64,000 nt of DNA from COMBO-56-21 sp038852315. Its GTDB lineage: Archaea > Thermoplasmatota > Thermoplasmata > UBA10834. Positions 1 through 9,124 of the stretch are shown in pieces (position 1 is the first letter of the stretch; the number at the start of each line of letters is the position of its first letter). The translations under genes and the position numbers were made by a program. The notes under the pieces are model-generated. The model worked only from the letters and a program-made list of their open reading frames with translations, did no database searches and had not been told where the DNA came from. The DNA lies in assembly GCA_038852315.1 (NCBI GenBank), contig JAWCKF010000006.1:1-64000 (forward strand), in the 5' to 3' direction.

Positions 1-972
1 GAACCTACTCCCGAGGAACGGCTCGATGACCCACATGTTCGTTTCCGCATGACTCGTGATTTCCTCCGCGAGCATGCATGACCCACTCCCGGCGAGCGCC
101 ATGTACGGGAGCAGCTGGTCCAGCAGGTACTCGTCCACCGATGCCCCCGACCTGAGCGTCTCCAAGAGCCCGGCCGCGCACTCGTCGCCCAGGGCCTCAG
201 AGCGCACGCCCCTGGCGCCGAGCGCTGACGAGCCTATCACGGACTTCTCGCAGATAGCCGCAAGCACTATGCCAGCGCCAGTGCTCCGGCCCCTCCTGAG
301 GTCTGATTCGATCCTCACCTCCTTGAACTCGAGCAGACGCTTGAGCGCAGCATGCCTCATCCTGGCGACCACGTGCTCTGGCAGGTTCTGGGCGAAAGCG
401 GTCCCCGTTATGCTGAGCACCCTGCCCCTTGTGCTGAGGTCGAGGGAGGCGAACTGGCCGCTCGGCCATGTTTCGAGGAGCGTCTCACCGCCCCCCTCCG
501 GATAGAAGCCTCTCGAGACTATCTCGAGGGAGGCCCTGCCGCCCATCATGTCCAACACCGGCAGGAGCACCAGCCTCATGTAATCAATCGGCGGGGACCA
601 CTTCACATCCGTCCCACCCTTGAGCGTCATGCGCACCTTGGTCTTCGAGAGCAGAGCTGGCAGAAGGCAGCACTGGGCCACCAACGAAATGCTCCCTGCT
701 GTTCCCACATCGAACTCGAACTCTCCGCCGACGAGCTGCCCCGGCCTGAACGCTATCTCCTTAGACCCAGGGAAGAGCCCATCCACATCCGCTCCGCAGA
801 TCTCTGCGACAGCCTCGATGCTCGTGATGTGCGACGGTGCCAGACCCGGATTCGCCCTGCCCGCACGGATGTTGCGGACCTTGACCGCCTCCCCCGTGAC
901 TGCGGACAGCGCGACAGCCGTCCTGAGTATCTGCCCACCGCCCTCGCCGTGCGACCCATCTATCTCGATCAT
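1..972 (-). CDS. rtcA: RNA 3'-terminal phosphate cyclase-like protein (RtcA/Rcl1 family), 3' end cut by window edge
   Basis: The minus frame starts with ATG at 972-970 and stays open to the window edge, giving 324 codons. The family is usually about 340 residues, so only a short C-terminal tail should be missing. The N-terminus carries the family signature IDGSHGEGGGQILR, followed by RAGRANPGL, and later PEGGGE. RtcA converts RNA 3'-phosphates to 2',3'-cyclic phosphates through a covalent His-AMP intermediate. In the motif usually read as DEHLADQ, this protein reads DEYLLDQ, so the catalytic His is Tyr (residue 282, codon 127-129). It may therefore be inactive or Rcl1-like. The start lies 4 nt after the stop of the upstream MFS gene, so the two are probably cotranscribed. 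Confidence 0.9.
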   Translation of the reverse strand, partial: MIEIDGSHGEGGGQILRTAVALSAVTGEAVKVRNIRAGRANPGLAPSHITSIEAVAEICGADVDGLFPGSKEIAFRPGQLVGGEFEFDVGTAGSISLVAQCCLLPALLSKTKVRMTLKGGTDVKWSPPIDYMRLVLLPVLDMMGGRASLEIVSRGFYPEGGGETLLETWPSGQFASLDLSTRGRVLSITGTAFAQNLPEHVVARMRHAALKRLLEFKEVRIESDLRRGRSTGAGIVLAAICEKSVIGSSALGARGVRSEALGDECAAGLLETLRSGASVDEYLLDQLLPYMALAGSGSCMLAEEITSHAETNMWVIEPFLGSRF

Positions 973-976
973 CGAC

Positions 977-2236
977 TCAGGCCTTCGTCTTTCTCGACAG
1001 CCTCCGCTTGACGATGGTCGACACGAAGAACACCATCATCAGGATCACCGCGAGGCCTATCAGCGCCGCCGCGAAGTAGAGCAGCCACGCAGGAGCTGAT
1101 TCCTCACCGGTCACGACGATTATCCCGAGTCCGATGCTCTCCGCGATGAACGCTCCGAACCCGAGGGCGAACGAGTATAGTCCCATGGTCGCCCCGTAGC
1201 AAGTCCTGTCGGAGCAGTCGGCCATCATCGCCAGCGCGGAGGGCACAAACGCCCCTGCCCCGAGGCCCATTATGCCAAGGGGTATCATGCCGACCAAGTG
1301 GAAGTCGATGCCATCCTCCGTCATCTCGAAAGCCGCCTCTGGGAAGAGGAGCAGCATTACGACGATGCCCAGAATGCTGAACACGCCGTAGGCCATCACA
1401 GGGATCCTACCAACGATGTCGGAGACCTTCCCCCAGAAGGGCTGAAGCAGGCCGAGGGCCACGCCGGCCGCGGCGAACATGAGCCCTATGGTCGTGCCCG
1501 ATACCTCGGCGTTGAGCAGGATGATTGGCAGGTACGTTATCGCGATGCCGAGGAGAGTTGCTATTATGAGCCAGATGGGAAACATCAGCCTGATCTCCCT
1601 TATCCTGAAGACCCTCCTGAGCTCTGCGAACCCACCCATATGCTCGGCCTTTGAGCGTACTGGCTCCTGTCTGACCAGCACTTGGAGCAAGATTGCGGAT
1701 AGAGCGAGCAGGGCGGCGATTATCGCGAAGCCAACCCTCGCTCCCGTCAGGTCTATCAGGAACCCACCCACGACAGCGCCGATTATGTAGCCGAGGAAGG
1801 TCGAGTAATCGAACCACCCCATCTGCCTACCCCGGTCGGCCTCGTGGGCATGGTCAGCGATCATGGCAATCGCTGGTGCTACCGTCGCGGCCGCCCCGAT
1901 GCCGTGGATCCCGTGCATGATTGTGAGGTACCATACATTGTCCCACACCGTGTATAGAGCGACCACGACGGTCGCGAGGGTGGTTCCTGCAACTATGATT
2001 GGCTTCCGGCCGGTCCTGTCACTCAAGATACCGAAGTAGTTCGCTGTCGCCATCTCCGCCAGAGGATAGGGAACCGCGATTATCGCAACGCTCAAGAGGC
2101 CGTTCTCGCCGGCGACATAGGCTGATATGAGGAGTAGAAGGGCACCAAAAGCCGTCCTGAGTATGAATGTTGAGATGTACAGCACCCTGAGGTGCCAAGG
2201 TGTGTGAAACCCACGGCCCCGGAACACTCTGAACAT
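977..2236 (-). CDS. Major facilitator superfamily transporter
   Basis: A 419-residue integral membrane protein with about 12 hydrophobic segments. The MFS loop 2-3 signature is visible as GILSDRTGRKP near residues 70-80, and a second copy of the half-repeat appears as GKVSDIVGRIP near residue 270. MFS proteins move small solutes across the cytoplasmic membrane; the substrate cannot be told from sequence. A TATA-like CATTAAGTAC at about 2257-2266 lies about 26 nt upstream of the ATG, which suggests a leaderless transcript. The gene is followed after 4 nt by the rtcA-like gene. Confidence 0.9.
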   Translation of the reverse strand: MFRVFRGRGFHTPWHLRVLYISTFILRTAFGALLLLISAYVAGENGLLSVAIIAVPYPLAEMATANYFGILSDRTGRKPIIVAGTTLATVVVALYTVWDNVWYLTIMHGIHGIGAAATVAPAIAMIADHAHEADRGRQMGWFDYSTFLGYIIGAVVGGFLIDLTGARVGFAIIAALLALSAILLQVLVRQEPVRSKAEHMGGFAELRRVFRIREIRLMFPIWLIIATLLGIAITYLPIILLNAEVSGTTIGLMFAAAGVALGLLQPFWGKVSDIVGRIPVMAYGVFSILGIVVMLLLFPEAAFEMTEDGIDFHLVGMIPLGIMGLGAGAFVPSALAMMADCSDRTCYGATMGLYSFALGFGAFIAESIGLGIIVVTGEESAPAWLLYFAAALIGLAVILMMVFFVSTIVKRRLSRKTKA

Positions 2237-2373
2237 CGCTCTGCCAGTGAGCCAATGTGCGTACTTAATGCTTGTGGGAGAGGGAGTCCTGGCCAGGTCT
2301 GAAAAACTGGTGCGGCATTCCGTCAGAATACTTTAAGTAGGAAGGCGGGATAGCCGTTCCAGGTGCTAGGGCC

Positions 2374-3417
2374 GTGCATCTTTCCGTCATAATCATTCTC
2401 ATCGCCGCCCTTGCAATCATCCTGCTGAGCTGCGAGGTGTTCACGAACGGTATCGAGTGGCTAGGACTGAGGCTAGGGTTGGCTGAGACCGCCACGGGGA
2501 GCGTCCTCGCCGCCGTCGGCACGGCCATGCCCGAGACAATCATCCCGCTGATAGCGATTTTTCTCGGCACCGAGGCCCAGGGTGAGGAGATAGGTGAGGG
2601 GGCCATACTCGGGGCCCCCTTCATGCTGGGCACGCTCGCGATGTTCGTTGGCGGAGTGACCGTATGGTACGCGCACAGGCGCGGTCACCGGGCAGCCACC
2701 CTGAAGCTCAGGCGTGGCCACGCGGAGCGCGACATGAAGTACTTCATGGCTTCGTACTCCCTCGCCTTCCTCGCGGGCATGATAGGCCTCTCGGGGAGTT
2801 TGGCAAGTGGTTATGTGAACTTCTCAATTGCGATGATCTTGCTGTTGGCATACGGTTTCTATCTTCACAAGACGCTAAAGGATGAGGAGCTCGAGAAGGA
2901 GAACGTGTGTCCAGCATTGTATGTCTGCAGGATATGCGCTGTCGATGCGGAGAGGAGCCGGCTGGGTTTCGTCCTCATAATCCTGCAGGTCGCTGCAGCC
3001 CTGCTGGGCATCATCGTGGGAGCGAAGTTCTTCGTCGAGGAAGTCGAGGAGGTATCGCTGGCGATCGGCGTGCCCCCCATCATCCTCGCCTTTCTCATCG
3101 CTCCGATAGCCACCGAGCTGCCTGAGAAGTTCAACAGCGTCATCTGGTACCTTCGCTCGAAGGATACTCTGGCGTTCGGCAACATCACGGGCGCTATGGT
3201 CTTCCAGAGCAGCATACCAGTGAGCATTGGCCTGCTGTTCACGAGCTGGAAGCTGGAGCCGATCAACATCGCAAGCATAGTCATCGCCCTCGCAGCATCT
3301 GCTTGGCTGTTTTTCAGCATCAGACGCAACAACGGGATAACCTACAGGGTCATGCTCGCGTCGGGCTCGCTGTACATCGTCTACATAGTACTGCTGTTCT
3401 TGATCGAGGCCGGCTAG
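2374..3417 (+). CDS. Sodium/calcium exchanger-like (CaCA superfamily) membrane protein
   Basis: A 347-residue membrane protein of about 10 hydrophobic segments in two halves. The two alpha-repeats of the CaCA family are recognisable: LAAVGTAMPETIIPL near residues 48-62, and APIATELPEKFNS near residues 245-258, each with the conserved PE in a membrane helix. Such proteins exchange Ca2+ or another cation against Na+ or H+. A loop near residues 85-120 is rich in Arg, His and Lys. The start is a GTG at 2374; a TTTAAG element around 2331-2336 is the likely promoter. It is divergent from the MFS gene. The ion is not predictable. Confidence 0.85.
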   Translation: MHLSVIIILIAALAIILLSCEVFTNGIEWLGLRLGLAETATGSVLAAVGTAMPETIIPLIAIFLGTEAQGEEIGEGAILGAPFMLGTLAMFVGGVTVWYAHRRGHRAATLKLRRGHAERDMKYFMASYSLAFLAGMIGLSGSLASGYVNFSIAMILLLAYGFYLHKTLKDEELEKENVCPALYVCRICAVDAERSRLGFVLIILQVAAALLGIIVGAKFFVEEVEEVSLAIGVPPIILAFLIAPIATELPEKFNSVIWYLRSKDTLAFGNITGAMVFQSSIPVSIGLLFTSWKLEPINIASIVIALAASAWLFFSIRRNNGITYRVMLASGSLYIVYIVLLFLIEAG

Positions 3418-3579
3418 CGAAGTCAGTAGCGGAGCTACTGCTCCCGCGGACAACTGGCCTTCCTCTGGTCCAGAAAAGATATAAGTATGAATTACGCGCA
3501 TTTGCGCAGCGATGGGATGCGCGCATAGGCACGTCTGGTCAGCACACGGCATCGACTCCTCCGGGGGTGGGCGGGCCAG

Positions 3580-5409
3580 ATGATGCAGGAATCGGAGCTG
3601 ATGTTTCAGCTCGGCGCCATAATGCTCCTTGCCTTCATCGCGGCAACCCTCGCGAGGAGGCTGAACCAGACAGTTATGATCGGCTACATCATCATCGGCG
3701 TCCTGATAGGCCCGAAGATGAGCATAAGCCTGTTCGGTATCGAGTACCGCGGCATCATCTCCGACACCACCTTCATCGACATGCTGTCGCAGATGGGCCT
3801 CATCATGCTCATGTTCTTCGTGGGGCTCGAGTTCTCTTTCACGAAGCTGAAGAGGACGCGGACGCCAGCAATCATCCTAGCGATAATAGACACCAGCGTC
3901 GGGCTGTTCGTGGGATTCCTGCTCGCATCGTTCATCGGATGGCCCCTCGTCGATTCGATATTTTTGGCGGGCGTTGTCGCCATGAGCAGCACCAGCATCG
4001 CGATGAAGATCCTGTTCGACCTCAAGCGCATGTCCAGCCCGGAGGTCGAGTTCCTGATAGGGTTCGTCGTAGCGGAGACCTTCATAGCGATGGTGATACT
4101 GGCAGTCGCAAGCGGCATGATAGTAGATCCCTCGGCGAGCCCGATGAGCTACGGACGATTGCTCCTGGGAATGGGCGCGTTCTACGCATTCTTCGTCTGG
4201 GTGGCGATGTGGGCCGTCCCGCGAGTCGTCGCGTTCTTCGAGAGAATAGAGAGCGATGAGATGTTCATACTGTTCGCGCTCGGCATAGTGTTCCTGACGG
4301 CTGGCATGGCCTCGGTCATGGGCGTGCCGCCTATCATAGGCGCGTTCTTCATAGGCATGATACTCGCGGAGACGAAGGTCACAACACGCATACAGGCTAA
4401 GCTGGAATCCTTTAAGGATGCCTTTGTTGCGATATTCTTCACGGCATTCGGCATGATGATAGACCCCGCGATGTTCGGGCCAGTGCTCTGGATGGTCGCG
4501 CTCGCTGTGCCCGTAGTCATACTCTACGAGGCCTTCGTCATGTCCTCCGTGTCGTTCTTCCTCGGGTTCTCGGCTAGAGCCTCGACGACGATCGGCACCA
4601 GCATGTGTGGCCGCGGCATCGAGTCCATACTGTATGCGAGCGTCGGCGGCAGGGTTAAAGGCGCGAGCATGGGCGCTGAGCTGAGCCCCTTCGCAGGGCT
4701 GTTCTGCTTCGTCATGAGCGCTGTTACGCCGCCGATGGTCAAACACTCGGCGAGGTTGGCTGACGCTCTGGGTAGGATTCTGCCGAGGTCCATCAGGTTT
4801 TCTGGAACCGTCGTCTCACGGACGATAGGCAAGGCGGTGATGCCATCGAGTATGAACATGCTGAGAGGCGCTAGGACCACAGGTACCCTGCTCGCCGCGT
4901 TCGTAGCGTCGTGCACCGTGATGCTCCTGACTGATTCGTGGGTGCACATGATGATGTTCTCAGTCGGGCTCGTCCTCTTCGCGGCCATATGCGTGTCTGC
5001 GAGGAAGGAGATAGCGGACATGGTCCGGCGCATCAATTATGCTAATATCGGCGTCGTAGCGCTGGATAGGAGGCCGGTCGTCACGCTCGTATCCACCCTT
5101 ATTGCGGGGTCGGTGCTCTCAACGCTGTTGATAGCTTTCACATGGAGATATCACTGGTGGTATTCAGTCATCATCGCAGGCGGCCTAGTGTTCTCTCTGA
5201 TCACCGTCATGTTCTGGGCGGCTAGAAAGCTCCGGGCTGAGAGCGCGTATCACCCCGCAGAGGCATATGTCCTGCCGTCCGAAGGATTGTCAGACGCTGA
5301 CGACCTGCTCCCGGAAGTGCCCAGACCGGTCTATGCGATCCCGCGCCCTCCCCATGAGAAAGATTCCGGAGCGTCGGATGCGGTCATCTCTTCCGGTACT
5401 CGCCTATGA
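3580..5409 (+). CDS. CPA2-family monovalent cation:proton antiporter (KefB-like)
   Basis: A 609-residue protein with an N-terminal Na+/H+ exchanger domain of 12-13 membrane helices. MIGYIIIGVLIGP near residues 30-42 and MLSQMGLIMLMFFVGLEF near 70-87 are typical of CPA2 antiporters, as is the GVVAMSSTSIAMKIL helix. After about residue 400 come further hydrophobic helices and a soluble Pro-rich tail. No TrkA-N nucleotide-binding domain is seen. It should exchange K+ or Na+ for H+. GATATAAGT near 3478 is the likely promoter. Its last 26 nt overlap the convergent acetyltransferase gene. Confidence 0.88.
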   Translation: MMQESELMFQLGAIMLLAFIAATLARRLNQTVMIGYIIIGVLIGPKMSISLFGIEYRGIISDTTFIDMLSQMGLIMLMFFVGLEFSFTKLKRTRTPAIILAIIDTSVGLFVGFLLASFIGWPLVDSIFLAGVVAMSSTSIAMKILFDLKRMSSPEVEFLIGFVVAETFIAMVILAVASGMIVDPSASPMSYGRLLLGMGAFYAFFVWVAMWAVPRVVAFFERIESDEMFILFALGIVFLTAGMASVMGVPPIIGAFFIGMILAETKVTTRIQAKLESFKDAFVAIFFTAFGMMIDPAMFGPVLWMVALAVPVVILYEAFVMSSVSFFLGFSARASTTIGTSMCGRGIESILYASVGGRVKGASMGAELSPFAGLFCFVMSAVTPPMVKHSARLADALGRILPRSIRFSGTVVSRTIGKAVMPSSMNMLRGARTTGTLLAAFVASCTVMLLTDSWVHMMMFSVGLVLFAAICVSARKEIADMVRRINYANIGVVALDRRPVVTLVSTLIAGSVLSTLLIAFTWRYHWWYSVIIAGGLVFSLITVMFWAARKLRAESAYHPAEAYVLPSEGLSDADDLLPEVPRPVYAIPRPPHEKDSGASDAVISSGTRL

Positions 5410-5917
5410 TCTTGCTCATGACGAGGAAATCCACGCCCCACCAGTGCTTTCTGAGATAGGTCTCTGGCAATAGTCCGAACTTCATGTAGAGCCTTATCGC
5501 CGGCACGAGGTCTGGCAGCGTGTTCAGGAAGATCTTGTGGCATCCTCGTTTCCTCAGATGCTCCTCCGCCTTCGTCATCAGCCTGATTCCTATGCCTTCG
5601 TGCTGGTGGTCAGGGTCGACGGCTATCCAATTCACCTTCGCGAGCCCACTCTTGCCGAAAACGGTCCCCATTACTATGCCGCATATCTCGTCGCCGTCGA
5701 GCGCGATGAAGCAGAACTTGTCCCTGTCGACCGCCCACTCGGCCAGCCTCCGGGGCGACTTCATCCTCGCATCGAATTCCGAAGCCTCTTTCGGATAGCA
5801 GTTCCGCAGATACTTCTCGTACATCCAGGAGTTCGTCCGCCTGCAGAATCGGCTAGCTGCCACGGCGTCGCCCTTCCTGAGACTGCGTATTCTGACCCTT
5901 CTGGGCAAGTCGCTCAA
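5384..5917 (-). CDS. GNAT-family N-acetyltransferase
   Basis: A 177-residue protein with a single GNAT fold. The acetyl-CoA pyrophosphate-binding motif is seen as HQHEGIGIRLM near residues 109-119, preceded by the beta-4 strand VNWIAVDPD and followed by the usual Tyr in AIRLYMKFGL near residue 144. The acceptor is unknown. It is convergent with the CPA2 antiporter gene and the two 3' ends overlap by 26 nt. The final residues (IIGEYRKR) still look family-like, so the overlap is probably real. Confidence 0.85.
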   Translation of the reverse strand: MSDLPRRVRIRSLRKGDAVAASRFCRRTNSWMYEKYLRNCYPKEASEFDARMKSPRRLAEWAVDRDKFCFIALDGDEICGIVMGTVFGKSGLAKVNWIAVDPDHQHEGIGIRLMTKAEEHLRKRGCHKIFLNTLPDLVPAIRLYMKFGLLPETYLRKHWWGVDFLVMSKIIGEYRKR

Positions 5918-5979
5918 TTCAAGGCCCCTCCTCTCTTTCCCTCAATGTCCTGCGAGCTATTGATTATTTGCAGCGCGGA

Positions 5980-6228
5980 TCACCGCCTCAGCTGTCTACT
6001 CCTGCAACTCTTGGCCTCGATCTTCTCGAGGCAGAGGTCGGCATACATGCAGAAGTCGAAGCGGCTGGGACGCTTCTCCCTGGTCACGAGTCGCCACACC
6101 AGTAGCATGTCGCCGACTGCCTGTTTCTGAGTGTCTACGCCTCCTTGCCGAAATGGGGGGCAGATGATCGGCTCGGGTACCGGTTCCGTGAGAAAGCGTG
6201 AACTAGGATAATGGGAGAGCGTCTCCAC
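5980..6228 (-). CDS. Possible small hypothetical protein
   Basis: An 82-codon frame in the 450-nt gap between the GNAT and DUF998 genes. The second half (from about residue 38) uses codons like the neighbours, mostly ending in G or C, and is basic with several Cys (DFCMYADLCLEK and KSCRSR). The first half looks random, so a later start such as the ATG near 6106 may be right. I recognise no family. The rest of the gap shows no other gene. Confidence 0.3.
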   Translation of the reverse strand: METLSHYPSSRFLTEPVPEPIICPPFRQGGVDTQKQAVGDMLLVWRLVTREKRPSRFDFCMYADLCLEKIEAKSCRSRQLRR

Positions 6229-6372
6229 ACCTTTCGCCTTGTCCGCGCGAAGAGAGGTACGTCGCTCGGGCCAGATACCATTGTCCTTCAGCAGTCAGGA
6301 GAAGGGCCGAGAAGCTGATGAGATGTTAGGGTCTGTGTGCGAAGCGATTAATGCCCCGAACGGGTATCCAGG

Positions 6373-6966
6373 GTGAGGGACATGTTCAAGGTACCTCGCA
6401 AGCTCGGCCTCGCCATCGGCATTCTGGCTGTCGTGGAGTTCACGGTCCTGTACGTCGTTGCGATGTCGCTGGATCCCAACTACACCTTCGGGGAGAACTA
6501 CCTCAGCGACTTAGGCGTGGGTCCTGGTGCCTGGGCGTTCAACTCGGCACTCATAGTCACCGGAGTTCTTCTGTCGTGCTTCGCTCTGTTCGGCCTCGCT
6601 GGGCCGCTCGCAGTGCATTCCTCAGGCCGTGCGGCGGTGGCTCTTCTGGCGATAGATGGAATCATCCTGGTCGGCGTCGGTGTGTTCCCCGAGGATGTCA
6701 AGCCTTACCACTACATTTTCTCTGTAGCCTTCTTCCTCACCTTCCTTCTCGTAGCGATCGTCATGACCGTTGCATTCTACCGTACGCGCGTCCTTGGCAA
6801 TCTAGGCACAATCGTTTCAGGCATCGCAACTGTCTTCGGAATGCTGCTTCTCCCCATGGGCGGAGACCCCCTCTCTGAGACCATGGCCGTGATGGCCATA
6901 ATCGGCTGGGGCGTGGTGATCGCCAGCGCCTTCCTTGCCAAGGAGTACGGAAAGACCATACCTTGA
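6373..6966 (+). CDS. DUF998-family membrane protein
   Basis: A 197-residue protein with about six hydrophobic helices. The pattern ENYLSDLGVGPGAW near residues 40-53, where a first helix is followed by a loop with conserved Ser-Asp-Leu-Gly, and the later loop GVFPEDVKPYHYIFSVAFF, match the DUF998 family of archaeal and bacterial membrane proteins of unknown function. A TATA-like GATTAATG at about 6344-6351 is spaced for a leaderless GTG start at 6373. An ATG three codons on (6382) is the alternative. Confidence 0.8.
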   Translation: MRDMFKVPRKLGLAIGILAVVEFTVLYVVAMSLDPNYTFGENYLSDLGVGPGAWAFNSALIVTGVLLSCFALFGLAGPLAVHSSGRAAVALLAIDGIILVGVGVFPEDVKPYHYIFSVAFFLTFLLVAIVMTVAFYRTRVLGNLGTIVSGIATVFGMLLLPMGGDPLSETMAVMAIIGWGVVIASAFLAKEYGKTIP

Positions 6967-7068
6967 CTGCTACTCGCTCTCGGGTGTGTCTCGACAGTTT
7001 TAATTGACGGAGTCAGCTTCTCCCGAAGCGGCCCGCGCAGCAGCGCGAATGCGCGCGGAGGCATATGG

Positions 7069-8277
7069 ATGAAGGCGAAAGACTACATCGAACTCGAACA
7101 GAGGTACGGAGCGCATAACTACCACCCGCTTCCAGTCGTGATATCGAAGGCCAAGGGGGTGTGGGTCTGGGACGTGGAGGGGAAGAAATACATCGATATG
7201 CTGAGCTCTTATTCTGCGATAAACCAGGGCCATCTGAACGACAGGATCGTTAGGGCGGCCATCGAGCAGCTCAAGCGCGTATCGCTGACCTCGAGGGCCT
7301 TCTCCAACGATCGGATGGGTCCGTTCCTGAAGAAGCTGTGCGAGGTCAGCGGGATGGACATGGCCCTGCCAATGAACACGGGCGCGGAGGCTGTCGAGAC
7401 CTCGATCAAGATGGCCAGGCGGTATGCGTATCAGAAGATGGGCATCCCTGAGGACAGAGGCGAGATAGTCGTCTGTGAGAACAACTTCCACGGCCGCACG
7501 ACGACCATCATAAGTTTCTCGAGCGACCCCGGATCAAAGAAGGGGTTCGGCCCGTTCACACCGGGATTCGTTACGATTCCCTACAACGATGTCGGGGCAT
7601 TCAAGAAGGCAATCAACAGCAAGACCATCGGCATACTAGTCGAGCCGATTCAGGGGGAGGCGGGCATCAACATACCCTCTCCTGGTTACCTCAGGGAGCT
7701 CAGAAAGGTCTGCGATGAGGAGCACCTTCTGCTGATGCTAGACGAGATACAGACCGGGTTCTGCCGGACCGGCAAGATGTTCTGCTTCCAGCACGAGGGG
7801 ATCAAGCCGGACATACTCATGGTCGGCAAGGCCCTGGGTGGTGGGCTGTACCCGGTATCGGCTGCGCTCGCGTCAAGGGAGATCATGAGCGTCTTCACGC
7901 CTGGCAGCCACGGCAGCACGTTCGGTGGGAATCCCCTGGCGTGCGCGATAGCAATGGAAGCGTTGGACGTGCTCATAGACGAGAGGCTGGACAGGCGCGC
8001 GGAGGAGATGGGTGATTACTTCGTCAAGCGGCTGAAGGAGATCAGGACGAACAAGATCAAGGAGATCCGGCAGAAGGGCCTGCTGATAGGCGTCGAGTGC
8101 CACCTGAAGCCTGGCGAGACCGTGAGGCCGATCTGCGAGAAGCTCATGGAGAGGGGCGTGCTCGCGAAGGACACCCACGAGAAGACAATCAGGTTCGCTC
8201 CTCCGCTCGTCATCACCAAGGAAGAGATTGACTGGGCCGTAGACCGGATAGCGCAGGTGTTCGAATCCGAGGCGTGA
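7069..8277 (+). CDS. rocD: Ornithine--oxo-acid aminotransferase (class III PLP aminotransferase)
   Basis: A 402-residue fold-type I PLP enzyme. It carries the class III pattern LLLMLDEIQTGFCRTG near residues 222-237, with the Asp that pairs with the pyridine nitrogen, and the PLP-binding Lys in LMVGKALGGGLYP near residue 260. The N-terminus (YGAHNYHPLPVVISKAKG) and NTGAEAVETSIKMAR are characteristic of ornithine aminotransferase rather than acetylornithine or GABA enzymes. It would convert ornithine and 2-oxoglutarate to glutamate semialdehyde and glutamate, linking arginine and proline metabolism. TTTTAATT near 6998 is the probable promoter. The PPC-domain gene follows after 6 nt and is probably cotranscribed. 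Confidence 0.9.
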   Translation: MKAKDYIELEQRYGAHNYHPLPVVISKAKGVWVWDVEGKKYIDMLSSYSAINQGHLNDRIVRAAIEQLKRVSLTSRAFSNDRMGPFLKKLCEVSGMDMALPMNTGAEAVETSIKMARRYAYQKMGIPEDRGEIVVCENNFHGRTTTIISFSSDPGSKKGFGPFTPGFVTIPYNDVGAFKKAINSKTIGILVEPIQGEAGINIPSPGYLRELRKVCDEEHLLLMLDEIQTGFCRTGKMFCFQHEGIKPDILMVGKALGGGLYPVSAALASREIMSVFTPGSHGSTFGGNPLACAIAMEALDVLIDERLDRRAEEMGDYFVKRLKEIRTNKIKEIRQKGLLIGVECHLKPGETVRPICEKLMERGVLAKDTHEKTIRFAPPLVITKEEIDWAVDRIAQVFESEA

Positions 8278-8283
8278 TATCTT

Positions 8284-8703
8284 ATGGAGGTCGCAAGGAA
8301 GGATCAGTTCGTGATGATAAAGCTGGATCACGGCGAGGACATCCTCGAGTCGATCGCCCAGACCATCAAAGAGGAGCGCTCGACTCTGCTTGTCGTGACT
8401 GGCCTCGGCATGATATCCGACTTCGAGCTCGGCTACTTCGATCAGGGCAGCTACATCAAGAAGACCTTCTCGGATCCGCACGAACTCCTAGCACTCCAGG
8501 GATCGATATCAACAGAAGGGACCTCCCGGATACACATCCACGCGACAGTAGCGAACAAGGAGCACGAAGCGTTCGGGGGCCATCTGATGCGCGGGAGAGC
8601 GTGGATGAGCAACGAGATAGGCATGTTGCGTTTGGAGCGGGTGGCATCGGTACGCTCTTTCGATCCTGAGAAGAAGGTCGGCGTCCTGCATCTGAAGAAG
8701 TGA
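8284..8703 (+). CDS. PPC (DUF296) domain protein
   Basis: A 139-residue protein made of a single PPC/DUF296 domain, the fold found in plant AT-hook proteins and stand-alone in archaea and bacteria. SRIHIHATVANKEHEAFGGH near residues 79-98 carries the conserved His residues of the metal-binding or trimer centre, preceded by the LLVVTGLGMISDFELGYFD strand-turn. Prokaryotic members are trimers and are often proposed to bind DNA; the role here is unknown. It sits 6 nt after the ornithine aminotransferase gene. Confidence 0.85.
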   Translation: MEVARKDQFVMIKLDHGEDILESIAQTIKEERSTLLVVTGLGMISDFELGYFDQGSYIKKTFSDPHELLALQGSISTEGTSRIHIHATVANKEHEAFGGHLMRGRAWMSNEIGMLRLERVASVRSFDPEKKVGVLHLKK

Positions 8704-8774
8704 GATGCAGTTCTGGCTGAGGCGCTCGCGCCAAAGGCGGCGACGCAGACCCATGACCACGAAACTGTAAGCCA

Positions 8775-9059
8775 TCATCGTACCTTCGGTCGGCTCGTAC
8801 AGAAGGGAGAGAATGTGCTCTGTGTCGGATGAAAACCGCTTCGGGGCATGTCTTGCCGAAGTGCTTGTGACAGGGCGTTTTCGGACTTTGCGCGAGCAAT
8901 TGAATCCTGTGTTCCTTTCCGCAGCAGGGGCGGACAAAGGTTTCCCGAGGGAGCAACCCGGGCCCCTTCCGTCCCGCACTGATTGCAGAGCGCCTCCGCA
9001 TATTGATTCTCGTGCTTACAGCACGGACACCTAACAGCCGAGTCCTCATCTTGCGCTGT
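8775..9059 (-). pseudogene. Probable remnant of a zinc-ribbon protein
   Basis: In the 420-nt gap between the PPC gene and agmatine deiminase, a minus frame open from about 9059 to the TGA at 8777-8775 encodes CPCCKHEN...ALCNQCGTEGA, a good CxxC-x11-CxxC zinc ribbon at 8984-9029. No ATG, GTG or TTG precedes it in frame after the upstream TAG. Downstream the sequence loses character, while a second frame reads FVRPCCGKEHRIQ, like a second ribbon knocked out of frame. I read this as a decayed double zinc-ribbon gene. A short live gene with an unusual start cannot be excluded. Confidence 0.4.
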
Positions 9060-9124
9060 GCTCTACTCCGAAGACGAGGATGTGCAACCGGGCACAGCAG
9101 GCTACATCAGACCTTCTGTCTCGA

